Positions 1-6,513 of a stretch of DNA of 64,000 nt are shown here, piece after piece (position 1 is the first letter of the stretch; each line of letters begins with the position of its first letter). This DNA is from Conexibacter woesei Iso977N (lineage in GTDB: Bacteria > Actinomycetota > Thermoleophilia > Solirubrobacterales > Solirubrobacteraceae): positions 1,054,001 through 1,118,000 of the forward strand of contig NZ_AUKG01000001.1 in the NCBI RefSeq assembly GCF_000424625.1, in the 5' to 3' direction. The notes under the pieces are model-generated. The model was not told the DNA's origin and did not search any database. It was given only the letters and a program-made list of their open reading frames with translations. Both the position numbers and the translations under genes were made by a program.

Positions 1-1
1 C

Positions 2-259
2 TACCACGACCCGGTCAACGTCGGCAACCCCAACGAGTTCACGCTCCTGGAGCTGGCCGAGGCCGTCATCGAAGTGACAGGGTCCTCGTCGGAGATCGTC
101 TTCGAGGCGCTGCCCACCGACGACCCCCAGATCCGCCAGCCGGACATCACCCTGGCCAAGGAGATCCTGGGCTGGGAGCCGCTCACGCAGCTGCGTGACG
201 GGCTCAAGAAGACGCTCGACGAGTCCGGCGTGGACGTGCTCGTCGGCGCGGCGCGGTAG
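2..259 (+). CDS. NAD-dependent sugar-nucleotide epimerase/dehydratase, C-terminal end (partial)
   Basis: The gene enters from the left edge, and only about 85 C-terminal residues are visible. They contain [15 protein letters not shown], the usual beta-strand and helix after the active site of extended SDR sugar-nucleotide enzymes, then a polar stretch [19 protein letters not shown], the substrate-pocket signature of UDP-glucuronate decarboxylase and dTDP-glucose dehydratase relatives. The pattern (RQPDI, then K..LGW.P) fits UDP-glucuronate decarboxylase best, but the Rossmann and YxxxK parts lie outside the window, so the substrate is uncertain. It ends with TAG 99 nt before the priming transferase gene and probably belongs to the same polysaccharide cluster. 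Confidence 0.85.
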   Translation, partial: YHDPVNVGNPNEFTLLELAEAVIEVTGSSSEIVFEALPTDDPQIRQPDITLAKEILGWEPLTQLRDGLKKTLDESGVDVLVGAAR

Positions 260-270
260 CGTCTAGGGGC

Positions 271-292
271 TGGCGGGCCTCCTGGCCTGCCG
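271..292 (+). terminator. GC-rich hairpin, possible terminator
   Basis: GGCGGGCC (272-279) and GGCCTGCC (284-291) pair over 8 bp with one G-U and a TCCT loop, just after the first gene's stop codon. No T-run follows, so termination is only a possibility. It lies before the start of the priming transferase gene. Confidence 0.35.
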
Positions 293-358
293 CCCTGCAC
301 CGCTTCCTGTATGACGAACCCGAGACATCTGCCACCCTCGTACGTTGAGGAACGTCAG

Positions 359-1873
359 ATGCCCGATGCGAAAGAAGTGCATCAGGGAAGGGTCGAGCTG
401 AAGCCGATCGAGCTTCCGCTGCCCGATCGCGACATGCGGTCCAAGCGGCCGCCGTTGATGAGCTTCCTGCTGCGCTGGACGACCGTGCGGCGCGCGGCGC
501 GCGTCGTGTCGCTGCTGGCGCTGGACCTCGCGGCGATCGTCGGCGCCATCTTCACCGCGCTGTGCCTGAAGGCCGTGGCGCGGGACGCGTGGAACCCGCA
601 CGTGTCGTGGGAGCAGGCCAAGGACTACGTGCCGTTCGCGTTCCTGGTCGCGTCGCTGCTGTTCGCACGGTCCGGGCTGTACGCGGAGCGCGCGCAGCGC
701 CCGGGGCTGACGCGGATCGTCGCGTCGCTGTTCCAGACGACGCTGGTCGCGCTGATCTTCGCCGTGGTCAACGGCGAGGAGTTCTCGTCGTTCTACATCT
801 TCTACGGGACGCTGTTCTTCGGCGTCGCGTACGTGTCGACCGCGCGGTACGCCTACGAGCAGGCGACAGGCGCGCTGCTGCGCTCGGCCGGCTACCAGCG
901 GCGCGCGGTGCTGATCGGGACGGGCGAGCAGATCGAGGCGGTCGCGCACGCGCTGAGCGCGAGCGGCGGGCACTCGCAGGTCTCCGTGGTGGGCTTCATC
1001 TCGCTGACGCCGCGGCCGGACAACGGCCTGCGCTCGCTGGGCTCGCTGGACGACATCGGCGACGTCGTCGGTGAGCACCGGGTCGACGAGGTCATCATCG
1101 CCGACCCGGCGTTCCCGCAGCAGAAGGCCGTCGAGGTCGTCGACACGTGCCACCAGAGGGGCGTCGTGGTCCGGATCGCGCCGTCCACGATGGAGATCCT
1201 GATCCACCGCGCGGAGTTCGTCCCGGGGCAGTCGGTCCCGCTGTTCGAGCTCAAGCCGCCGGTGTTCGACGGGATCGACTTCGCGCTGAAGCGCACGTTC
1301 GACGTGACGGTCGCGACGATCCTGCTGGTGGTCCTGTCGCCGCTGCTGGTGCTGATCGCCGCGGCGGTGAGGCTCACGTCGCGCGGGCCGGTGTTCTACA
1401 AGTCGTGGCGCCCGGGGATCGGCGGCGTGCCGTTCGCGTGCCTGAAGTTCCGGACGATGTTCGCGGATGCGGATCGCCGGCAGGCCGAGCTGGAGGAGCA
1501 GAACGAGGCCGACGGCGCGCTGTTCAAGATGCGCCACGACCCGCGGGTGACGAAGGTCGGGCGCCTGATCCGGCCGTTCTCGCTGGACGAGCTGCCGCAG
1601 CTGATCAACGTGCTGCGCGGCGACATGTCGCTGGTCGGGCCGCGGCCGCTGCCGCAGCGCGACTTCGACCGGCTCGAGGAGTGGCACAAGAAGCGCTACC
1701 TCGTGCTGCCGGGGATCACGGGGCTGTGGCAGGTCTCGGGGCGCTCGGACCTGGACTTCGACGACCTGGTGCGGCTCGACTTCCTGTACCTGGAGCGCTG
1801 GTCGGTCTTCCTGGACCTGTCGATCCTGGTGAAGACGGTCCCGGCGGTGCTGTGGCGCCGCGGGGCGTTCTGA
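359..1873 (+). CDS. Polyprenyl-phosphate sugar-1-phosphate transferase (WcaJ/RfbP-type priming enzyme)
   Basis: This 504-aa membrane protein probably starts polysaccharide synthesis by moving a sugar-1-phosphate from a nucleotide sugar to undecaprenyl phosphate on the cytoplasmic face. About four hydrophobic helices fill residues 30-165. A Rossmann-like CoA-binding-type domain follows (RRAVLIGTGEQ), then one more hydrophobic helix (VTVATILLVVLSPLLVLI) and the bacterial sugar transferase domain. That domain has KFRTMF, DELPQLINVLRGDMSLVGPRP-type catalytic residues and LPGITGLWQVSGRS near the end. The ATG at 359 is preferred because GAGGAA sits 6 nt upstream (347-352); an in-frame ATG at 311 has no ribosome site. 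The sugar cannot be read from sequence; glucose or galactose phosphate is usual for the family. Confidence 0.93.
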   Translation: MPDAKEVHQGRVELKPIELPLPDRDMRSKRPPLMSFLLRWTTVRRAARVVSLLALDLAAIVGAIFTALCLKAVARDAWNPHVSWEQAKDYVPFAFLVASLLFARSGLYAERAQRPGLTRIVASLFQTTLVALIFAVVNGEEFSSFYIFYGTLFFGVAYVSTARYAYEQATGALLRSAGYQRRAVLIGTGEQIEAVAHALSASGGHSQVSVVGFISLTPRPDNGLRSLGSLDDIGDVVGEHRVDEVIIADPAFPQQKAVEVVDTCHQRGVVVRIAPSTMEILIHRAEFVPGQSVPLFELKPPVFDGIDFALKRTFDVTVATILLVVLSPLLVLIAAAVRLTSRGPVFYKSWRPGIGGVPFACLKFRTMFADADRRQAELEEQNEADGALFKMRHDPRVTKVGRLIRPFSLDELPQLINVLRGDMSLVGPRPLPQRDFDRLEEWHKKRYLVLPGITGLWQVSGRSDLDFDDLVRLDFLYLERWSVFLDLSILVKTVPAVLWRRGAF

Positions 1874-1876
1874 CGC

Positions 1877-2212
1877 TCAGATCCTGAGCGTGTTCTTGAG
1901 CTGCAGCGCGGGGTGCGCGCGCAGCGGCTCGGATGCGCCCCAGTAGATCAGGACGTCCACGTGCAGGCCCTTGCGCAGGGGCTTGAGGCCCTTCGGGCCG
2001 ATCCTGACCGAGACCTCGCCGCCGCCGCGGTCGATCTGCGCACCCGCGCGGCCGAGGCGGACGCCGTGGCGGGCGATGATCACCGTCGCCGAGACCCTGG
2101 CGGCGGCCTGGATGCCGACGTCGATCGTGTGCCCGGCGCGGTTCAGCGCGGCTGCGCGGAAGGCGAGCGGGGGCGGCTGCGGTGGGGGCTGGGGCGGCTC
2201 TTGGAAGAGCAT
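1877..2212 (-). CDS. Small hypothetical protein, possible beta-sandwich domain
   Basis: This 111-residue ORF starts at an ATG 18 nt after the DyP peroxidase stop codon and ends 3 nt from the convergent priming transferase. After a proline-rich N-terminus (QEPPQPPPQPPP), it alternates short hydrophobic strands with Arg/Gly turns (VSATVIIARHGVRLGRAGA, GEVSVRIGPKG, HVDVLIYWG). This resembles small Ig-like repeats common in secreted actinobacterial proteins. No signal peptide is visible. It may be co-transcribed with the peroxidase. Function is unknown, and reality as a gene is probable but unproven. Confidence 0.5.
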   Translation of the reverse strand: MLFQEPPQPPPQPPPLAFRAAALNRAGHTIDVGIQAAARVSATVIIARHGVRLGRAGAQIDRGGGEVSVRIGPKGLKPLRKGLHVDVLIYWGASEPLRAHPALQLKNTLRI

Positions 2213-2230
2213 CGCGTCTCGCGAGCGACG

Positions 2231-3463
2231 CTACACCCTGGAGAGCAGCGCGTCACCCACGTAGCCGCCGGGGCGGACGCCGGGCGGGATCGCCCAGAGG
2301 CCGGAGCCGACGTGCTTGATGTACTCGTTGAGCTTGTCGTTGGCGCCGAGGCGGTTCTGGAGCGTGATGAACGACTGCGGGTCGTGCATGTAGGCCAGGA
2401 AGAAGAGGCCGGCGTCGAGCTCGCCCAGGGATTCCAGGCCGTCGGTGAAGGAGTAGCCGCGGCGCAGGATCTTGACGCCGGCGTTGGTGTCGGGGTGCGC
2501 GAGGCGGACGTGGGAGCGGTCGGGGAGGGCCTTGGGCTTGAAGTCCGCGAACTCGTCGGCCTGGTTGGCGCCGCCGAGGGGCGCGCCGAGGACCTTGTTG
2601 CGGCCGATCGTGTCCTCTTGGTCCCGGAGCGAGGCGCGGTCCCAGACCTCGATCAGCATCCGGATGCGGCGCGCGACGAGGTAGCTGCCGCCGTCGAGCC
2701 ACCCGCTGGGGTCGTCGTGGACCCAGACGTGCTGGGCCATGTCGGAGGCGTCCTCGAGCTTGATGTTGGCCGTGCCGTCCTTGAAGCCCATGAGGTTGCG
2801 GGGCGTGGCCTGGGCCTTGGAGGTGGTGGAGGTGCGGCCGAAGCCCAGCTGCGACCAGCGGACGGTGACGAGGCCGCGGCCCATGCGGGCGAGGTTGCGG
2901 ACGGCGTGGAAGGCGACCTGGGGGTCGTTGGCGCACGCCTGGACGCAGAGGTCGCCGCCGCTGCGGTCGGCCGCGAGCGCGTCGCCCGGGAGGTCGGGCA
3001 GCTCGTTGAGCTTCGCCGGCCGGTACTTCGTGACGCCGAAGCGATCGCGCCTGTCGAAGAGCGACGCGCCGAAGCCGAAGGTGACCGTGAGGTTCGCGGG
3101 GGTGAGGTCCATCGCCTCACCGGTGTCGTCCGGCGGCGCGAGCGGGCTGCCCGCGGGGCCGCCACCGACCGACTGCCCGCCGGCCATCGTCCGGGCCGCG
3201 ACCGTCCACTCCTGCATGAGGTCCCGAAGCGCCCTGCCATCGACGCCCTCCTCGACGTCGAACGCCGCGAAGTGCAGCCGATCCTGCGCCGGGGTGGCGA
3301 TCCCCGCCTGATGCTCGCCATGGAAGTCCACAACATGCGGATCCCCCGGCCTGACCCCACTGCCATCACCCTCCTGCCCAGCGGCATACCCAACCCCCGC
3401 CGCGGCAGCAACCGCGGCAGCAGCACCACCACTAGCAATGAACGCACGTCTGGTGAGAGCCAT
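2231..3463 (-). CDS. efeB: Tat-exported DyP-type heme peroxidase (EfeB family)
   Basis: This 410-aa protein starts with a twin-arginine signal (LTRRAFIASGG) and an Ala-rich hydrophobic core, so it should be exported folded with heme. The mature part carries the DyP signature GFKDGTAN (the Asp takes part in peroxide activation), a histidine in the RSHVRLAHP region suited to be the proximal heme ligand, and ILRRGYSF, typical of EfeB. Length matches the family (about 400-430). In known EfeUOB systems the protein works with an iron permease and EfeO; neither is adjacent here, so it may act alone as a peroxidase or in iron acquisition from heme. The ATG at 3463 is chosen because it places the RR motif at residues 5-6. 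Confidence 0.92.
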   Translation of the reverse strand: MALTRRAFIASGGAAAAVAAAAGVGYAAGQEGDGSGVRPGDPHVVDFHGEHQAGIATPAQDRLHFAAFDVEEGVDGRALRDLMQEWTVAARTMAGGQSVGGGPAGSPLAPPDDTGEAMDLTPANLTVTFGFGASLFDRRDRFGVTKYRPAKLNELPDLPGDALAADRSGGDLCVQACANDPQVAFHAVRNLARMGRGLVTVRWSQLGFGRTSTTSKAQATPRNLMGFKDGTANIKLEDASDMAQHVWVHDDPSGWLDGGSYLVARRIRMLIEVWDRASLRDQEDTIGRNKVLGAPLGGANQADEFADFKPKALPDRSHVRLAHPDTNAGVKILRRGYSFTDGLESLGELDAGLFFLAYMHDPQSFITLQNRLGANDKLNEYIKHVGSGLWAIPPGVRPGGYVGDALLSRV

Positions 3464-3481
3464 AATTAGGGCGACCAAACA

Positions 3482-3521
3482 CGATACCGCCCCGGCCGCT
3501 CCCTCGGCACACGCGGTATCG
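3482..3521. repeat. Short inverted repeat CGATACCGC/GCGGTATCG
   Basis: CGATACCGC (3482-3490) and GCGGTATCG (3513-3521) form a perfect 9-bp inverted repeat with a 22-nt spacer, 19 nt before the efeB start codon. GCGGTATCG occurs again at 3650-3658 in the second copy of the 137-bp repeat. It could be an operator or simply a by-product of the repeat. Confidence 0.4.
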
Positions 3522-3774
3522 AGGCGCCGCGGTTCCTCCGGCCGTCGCGTCCGCAGCCACACTCCCGCCGCCGCAGACGCTTGGAGTACCGGCGCGTGAT
3601 CGGTCGCAACACCGCCACCGGTCGCCAGTCTCCGCCGCCCTCGGCACACGCGGTATCGAGGCGCCGTGGTCGCTCTGGCCGTCGTGTCCGCGGCCGCAGT
3701 CCCGCCGCCGCCGGCGCTTGGAGTACCGATGCGTGAATCGAGTCAGAGCTTCAGGCTGTTGCCAGTCTCCGCCG
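3501..3774. repeat. Two-copy diverged tandem repeat, unit 137 bp, in a 382-bp gene-free stretch
   Basis: This is the only stretch over 300 nt without a gene (3464-3845). Copy 1 is 3501-3637 and copy 2 is 3638-3774. Both begin CCCTCGGCACACGCGG and both end in GCCAGTCTCCGCC (3624-3636 and 3761-3773, offset exactly 137). The shared CGCTTGGAGTACCG is offset 136, so there is a small indel. The copies have diverged by substitutions. No convincing coding frame crosses them; the short ORFs here lack starts, composition and homology-like motifs. It lies between efeB and the end of the membrane protein gene. Confidence 0.85.
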
Positions 3775-3845
3775 GCGTTCGCTCTCAGAGGCCGCGGTGA
3801 TGGAGACGCAGCTGGAGGAGCGGCGCCGTCCTCCACCCTGACCGT

Positions 3846-4319
3846 TCAGGAGAAGGGCTTGGCGGTCATGAAGAAGATGGCGATAAGGACCAGGAGGCCC
3901 AGCATCGTCTCGGTGAGCATGTAGCGGCGGTAGGTGGTGGAGTAGGCGGAGGAGAAGGTGATGGTGTCGGTTGCTGATGACACGTCGGTGGTGGAGAGGG
4001 TGGCGAGCTCGCCGGTCCACCTGACGATGAGGCCGCCCGCCACCACGATCACGGCGAGGATGGCGATGGGGATGTCGACCCAGGTCTCGCCCCAGAGGTG
4101 GTTCTTGGTGGCCATGTAGGTGCCGAAGAGGAACAACAACACGGTGCCGGGGCCGGTCAGCACCTTGTTCAGGCGGTGCTGGATGTCGTGCACGCCGGGC
4201 AGGGCCTCGGGATGGTGGCGGTGGAGATACGGCAACAAGAAGGGGTAGGCGAAGGGGAGGCCGTAGGCGGCGAAGGCCGCCATGATGTGGAAGGCCTTGA
4301 TCGCGCTGTAGAACGTCAT
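3846..4319 (-). CDS. Integral membrane protein, DUF2269-like
   Basis: This is a 157-aa protein with four hydrophobic segments, at roughly residues 8-30, 55-75, 85-102 and 133-153. The first helix contains KAFHIMAAFAAYG, a His-containing pattern seen in DUF2269-type small membrane proteins. Function is unknown. Its ATG overlaps the TGA of the SnoaL-like gene (ATGA, 4316-4319), so the two are translationally coupled and probably share a role and the TetR-controlled promoter. Confidence 0.75.
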   Translation of the reverse strand: MTFYSAIKAFHIMAAFAAYGLPFAYPFLLPYLHRHHPEALPGVHDIQHRLNKVLTGPGTVLLFLFGTYMATKNHLWGETWVDIPIAILAVIVVAGGLIVRWTGELATLSTTDVSSATDTITFSSAYSTTYRRYMLTETMLGLLVLIAIFFMTAKPFS

Positions 4320-4783
4320 GCGGGGATGGCGTCGCGCTGCTCGAGCCACGTGTCGAAGGCCGCGACCTTCTGGGTGTCCTCGTAGACGCGTTCACGTACA
4401 ACTTTCCCGAGGCGGGTCTGCAACACGATGACCGAGCGGTTGTCGTACACCTTGGTGCCGCTCGCGTCGAGCGCCCAGTCGTCGAACTCCGCGGCGATGC
4501 GGGTCGCCCAGGGTGGGCCGGACACGAAGACCTGGCCGATCGAGCCGGTCAGGCCGGCGGCGAGGAAACGGCGCAGGAAGCCTTCGATCTCGGCCTTCCC
4601 GCGGTACTCGGGACCCCACGACGACTCGCCGGGGAACTCCAGGACGGCGTCGTCGGCGTACATCTTCAGCAACGGGCCGGGGTCGCCGGCCAGGAAGGCG
4701 GAGGCGTTGCGCTGCAACATCGTGCGCACGGCCCACGCGTACAGCGGGCGGTAGAGGGCGGCCAGGAGGAGGAGGCGTTTCAT
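4316..4783 (-). CDS. SnoaL-like (NTF2-fold) protein
   Basis: This 155-aa protein has an N-terminal hydrophobic stretch (KRLLLLAALYRPLYAWAV) and then a SnoaL/NTF2-type region: FLAGDPGPLLKMYADDAVLEFPG, GPEYRGKAEIEGFLRRF and a C-terminal strand with VRERVYEDT. NTF2 folds serve as small-molecule isomerases, hydrolases or binding proteins, so the ligand is not predictable. The ATG at 4783 is preferred because GGAG lies 7 nt upstream. It is the first gene of a two-gene unit, divergent from a TetR regulator, with the putative operator between them, so repression by that regulator is likely. Confidence 0.8.
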   Translation of the reverse strand: MKRLLLLAALYRPLYAWAVRTMLQRNASAFLAGDPGPLLKMYADDAVLEFPGESSWGPEYRGKAEIEGFLRRFLAAGLTGSIGQVFVSGPPWATRIAAEFDDWALDASGTKVYDNRSVIVLQTRLGKVVRERVYEDTQKVAAFDTWLEQRDAIPA

Positions 4784-4808
4784 GGCAAGGCTCCAAGGAC
4801 GAATTAGG

Positions 4809-4820
4809 TAGATCGCTCTA
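4809..4820. promoter_or_regulatory. Probable TetR operator TAGATCGCTCTA
   Basis: TAGA and TCTA form perfect half-sites with a 4-nt centre in the 65-bp gap between the divergent SnoaL-like and TetR genes. The spacing matches the TAGA-N4-TCTA core known for Bacillus LmrA/QdoR, and the adjacent TetR protein is of that subfamily. The site covers the expected -35 region of the tetR promoter, so it should repress both directions. Binding itself is inference. Confidence 0.6.
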
Positions 4821-4834
4821 GCGGGCACCCTAGC

Positions 4835-4840
4835 TATGCT
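4835..4840 (+). promoter_or_regulatory. -10 box TATGCT of the tetR gene, predicted leaderless
   Basis: TATGCT ends 8 nt before the ATG at 4849, so transcription would begin at or beside the start codon. No ribosome site is visible. The upstream TAGATCGCTCTA operator occupies the -35 position. Confidence 0.5.
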
Positions 4841-4848
4841 GGGCGCAG

Positions 4849-5424
4849 ATGCCAACCCCCACGCGTCAGCGCATCGTCGAGGCCGGAGCCGAGCTGCTCA
4901 GGCACAAGGGCTACGCCGCCACCGGCGTGAAGGAGATCGTCGCCGCCGCCCAGGCGCCGTTCGGCTCGCTCTACCACCACTTCCCGGGCGGCAAGGAGCA
5001 GCTCGGCGTCGAGGTGATCGCCTTCGGCGGCGCCGAGTACGGCAAGTTGGGGCCCTTGATCTTCGACGCCGCACCCGACGTCGTGACCGGCGTCCGGATG
5101 TTCTTCGACGGCGCCGCCGCCAACCTCGAGGAGACCGACTGGCTCGCGGGCTGCCCGATCGCGACGGTCGCGCTCGAGGTCGCCAACACCTCCGAGCCGC
5201 TGCGCGAGGCGACCGCGACCGTCTTCACCTCATGGGTCGACGGGCTCGTCCATTACTTCACCTCGGCGGGCCTCAAAAAGCCCGAGGCGCGCGAGATCGC
5301 CGTCAAGTTCGTCGCCGCCCTCGAAGGCGCGTTCATCCTCGCCCAGACATGGCGCGACGCCGCGCCGCTGCGCCAGGCCGGCGCGATGGTCGCCCGCGAG
5401 CTCGACGAAGCCCTACAGCGCTAG
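4849..5424 (+). CDS. TetR-family regulator, LmrA/YxaF-like
   Basis: This 191-aa repressor has an N-terminal helix-turn-helix (about residues 4-55): RQRIVEAGAELLRHKGYAATGVKEI and then APFGSLYHHFPGGKEQLG. The last motif is typical of the LmrA/YxaF subgroup. The C-terminal ligand domain contains GCPIATVALEVAN, also typical of that subgroup. It likely controls itself and the divergent SnoaL-like/DUF2269 pair through 4809-4820. Its TAG stop shares the CTAG at 5421-5424 with the convergent glycosyltransferase stop. Lengths fit the family. The inducer is unknown. Confidence 0.92.
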   Translation: MPTPTRQRIVEAGAELLRHKGYAATGVKEIVAAAQAPFGSLYHHFPGGKEQLGVEVIAFGGAEYGKLGPLIFDAAPDVVTGVRMFFDGAAANLEETDWLAGCPIATVALEVANTSEPLREATATVFTSWVDGLVHYFTSAGLKKPEAREIAVKFVAALEGAFILAQTWRDAAPLRQAGAMVARELDEALQR

Positions 5425-6500
5425 GTCGCCGCGCCGTCGTGCAGCCCGCGCCGCCGGATCGCGGCGCGCACGCTGCCGGGCGCGACCTGCAGCAGCAGGT
5501 CCTCCAGCCGCTCGGCGTACGCCTCGGCGCCGAAGCGCTCCGCCGCCGCGCGGGCCGCGGCGCCCATCTCGTCGCGCCGCTCCAGCACCTCGAGCACGGC
5601 CACGGCCAGCGCCGCGGTGTCGCCCGGCTCGACGAGCTTGCCGGACACCCCGTCCTCCACCAGCTCGGGAAGACCGTCGACCCGGGTCGCGACGACCGGC
5701 GTCCCCGCCGCCATCGCCTCGGCGACGACCGTCCCGAACGGCTCCTGCGTCGAGGGCAACACAAGGACATCAAGTTGCCCCATGATCCCCGCGGCCGAAG
5801 CGACACGCCCGACGTGGTCGACCTTCGACGACGCCCGGACCGCGGTCGCGTACGCCGTGTCCTCGTCCTCGTAGGGATCGTCGCCGACGATCACGACCCG
5901 GACCTCCGGCCGCGCGGCCCGGATCGCCGGCGCCGCCTTCACCAGCTCCATCGCGCCCTTGCGCGGCACCAGCCGCCCCACGAACCCCACGACCGGCGCG
6001 CCGGAGGCGACCGCCGGCCACGGCGCCACCGCCACCTGCTCCGGGTCCAGCTCCACCGGGCACCCGACAACGTGCACGTCCAGCGGGTCCAGCCGCGCGC
6101 CGACCGCCTTGGAGTCCGCCAGGACCAGGTCCGCGCCATGCCAGTGCCGCGGCACGCGCTCGACGATGTCGTGCACGTGCAACACGGTGGTCTTGCCCCG
6201 CAGCGCCGGCAGCAGCCGCCCCGCGACGGTCCCGTTGAGGTACGTCACGTCGGCATCGCGCGCCAGCCGCCGCGCCCTCGGCCACGACGCCACCGCCCGC
6301 GCGCCCGCGCCCTGCTCCAGGCCCCCGACCTCCAGCGGCTCCCACGGCCACCCGGTCTCCGCCAGCTCGCGCGCGGGCTCGGAGCCCGGCGACGTCAACG
6401 CCACCGACCACCCGCGCGCCTCCAGCCGGCGCAGGAAGCGCAGCAGCCCGATCTCCGGACCCCCGGGACGGTCCACCTGGCAGACGGCGAGCAGCCTCAT
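5421..6500 (-). CDS. Glycosyltransferase family 4 (GT-B)
   Basis: This is a 359-aa GT-B glycosyltransferase. The N-terminal half starts MRLLAVCQVDRPGGPEIGLLRFL, an acceptor-side Rossmann fold. The nucleotide-sugar half has GFVGRLVPRKG, VVIVGDDPYEDE and PSTQEPFGTVVAEAMAAGTPVVA, the EX7E motif of GT4 retaining enzymes, followed by ELVEDGVSGKLVEPGD. It is the last gene of a minus-strand operon and starts 13 nt after the O-antigen-ligase-like gene. The role is probably addition of one sugar to the repeat unit; donor and linkage are unknown. Confidence 0.9.
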   Translation of the reverse strand: MRLLAVCQVDRPGGPEIGLLRFLRRLEARGWSVALTSPGSEPARELAETGWPWEPLEVGGLEQGAGARAVASWPRARRLARDADVTYLNGTVAGRLLPALRGKTTVLHVHDIVERVPRHWHGADLVLADSKAVGARLDPLDVHVVGCPVELDPEQVAVAPWPAVASGAPVVGFVGRLVPRKGAMELVKAAPAIRAARPEVRVVIVGDDPYEDEDTAYATAVRASSKVDHVGRVASAAGIMGQLDVLVLPSTQEPFGTVVAEAMAAGTPVVATRVDGLPELVEDGVSGKLVEPGDTAALAVAVLEVLERRDEMGAAARAAAERFGAEAYAERLEDLLLQVAPGSVRAAIRRRGLHDGAAT

Positions 6501-6513
6501 GTGCCCGTACGTT

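Noticed and set aside
311-358. Upstream ATG for the priming transferase
   Set aside because: No ribosome site; GAGGAA lies 6 nt before the ATG at 359.
263-1687. Long open frame on the minus strand opposite the priming transferase
   Set aside because: Its translation is Arg/His/Gln-rich and low in hydrophobic content, typical of the antisense shadow of a GC-rich gene; the plus-strand frame has clear family motifs.
3432-3836. Short open frames across the 137-bp repeat
   Set aside because: No plausible start context and no conserved motif; the repeat copies differ by indels and substitutions as noncoding DNA does.
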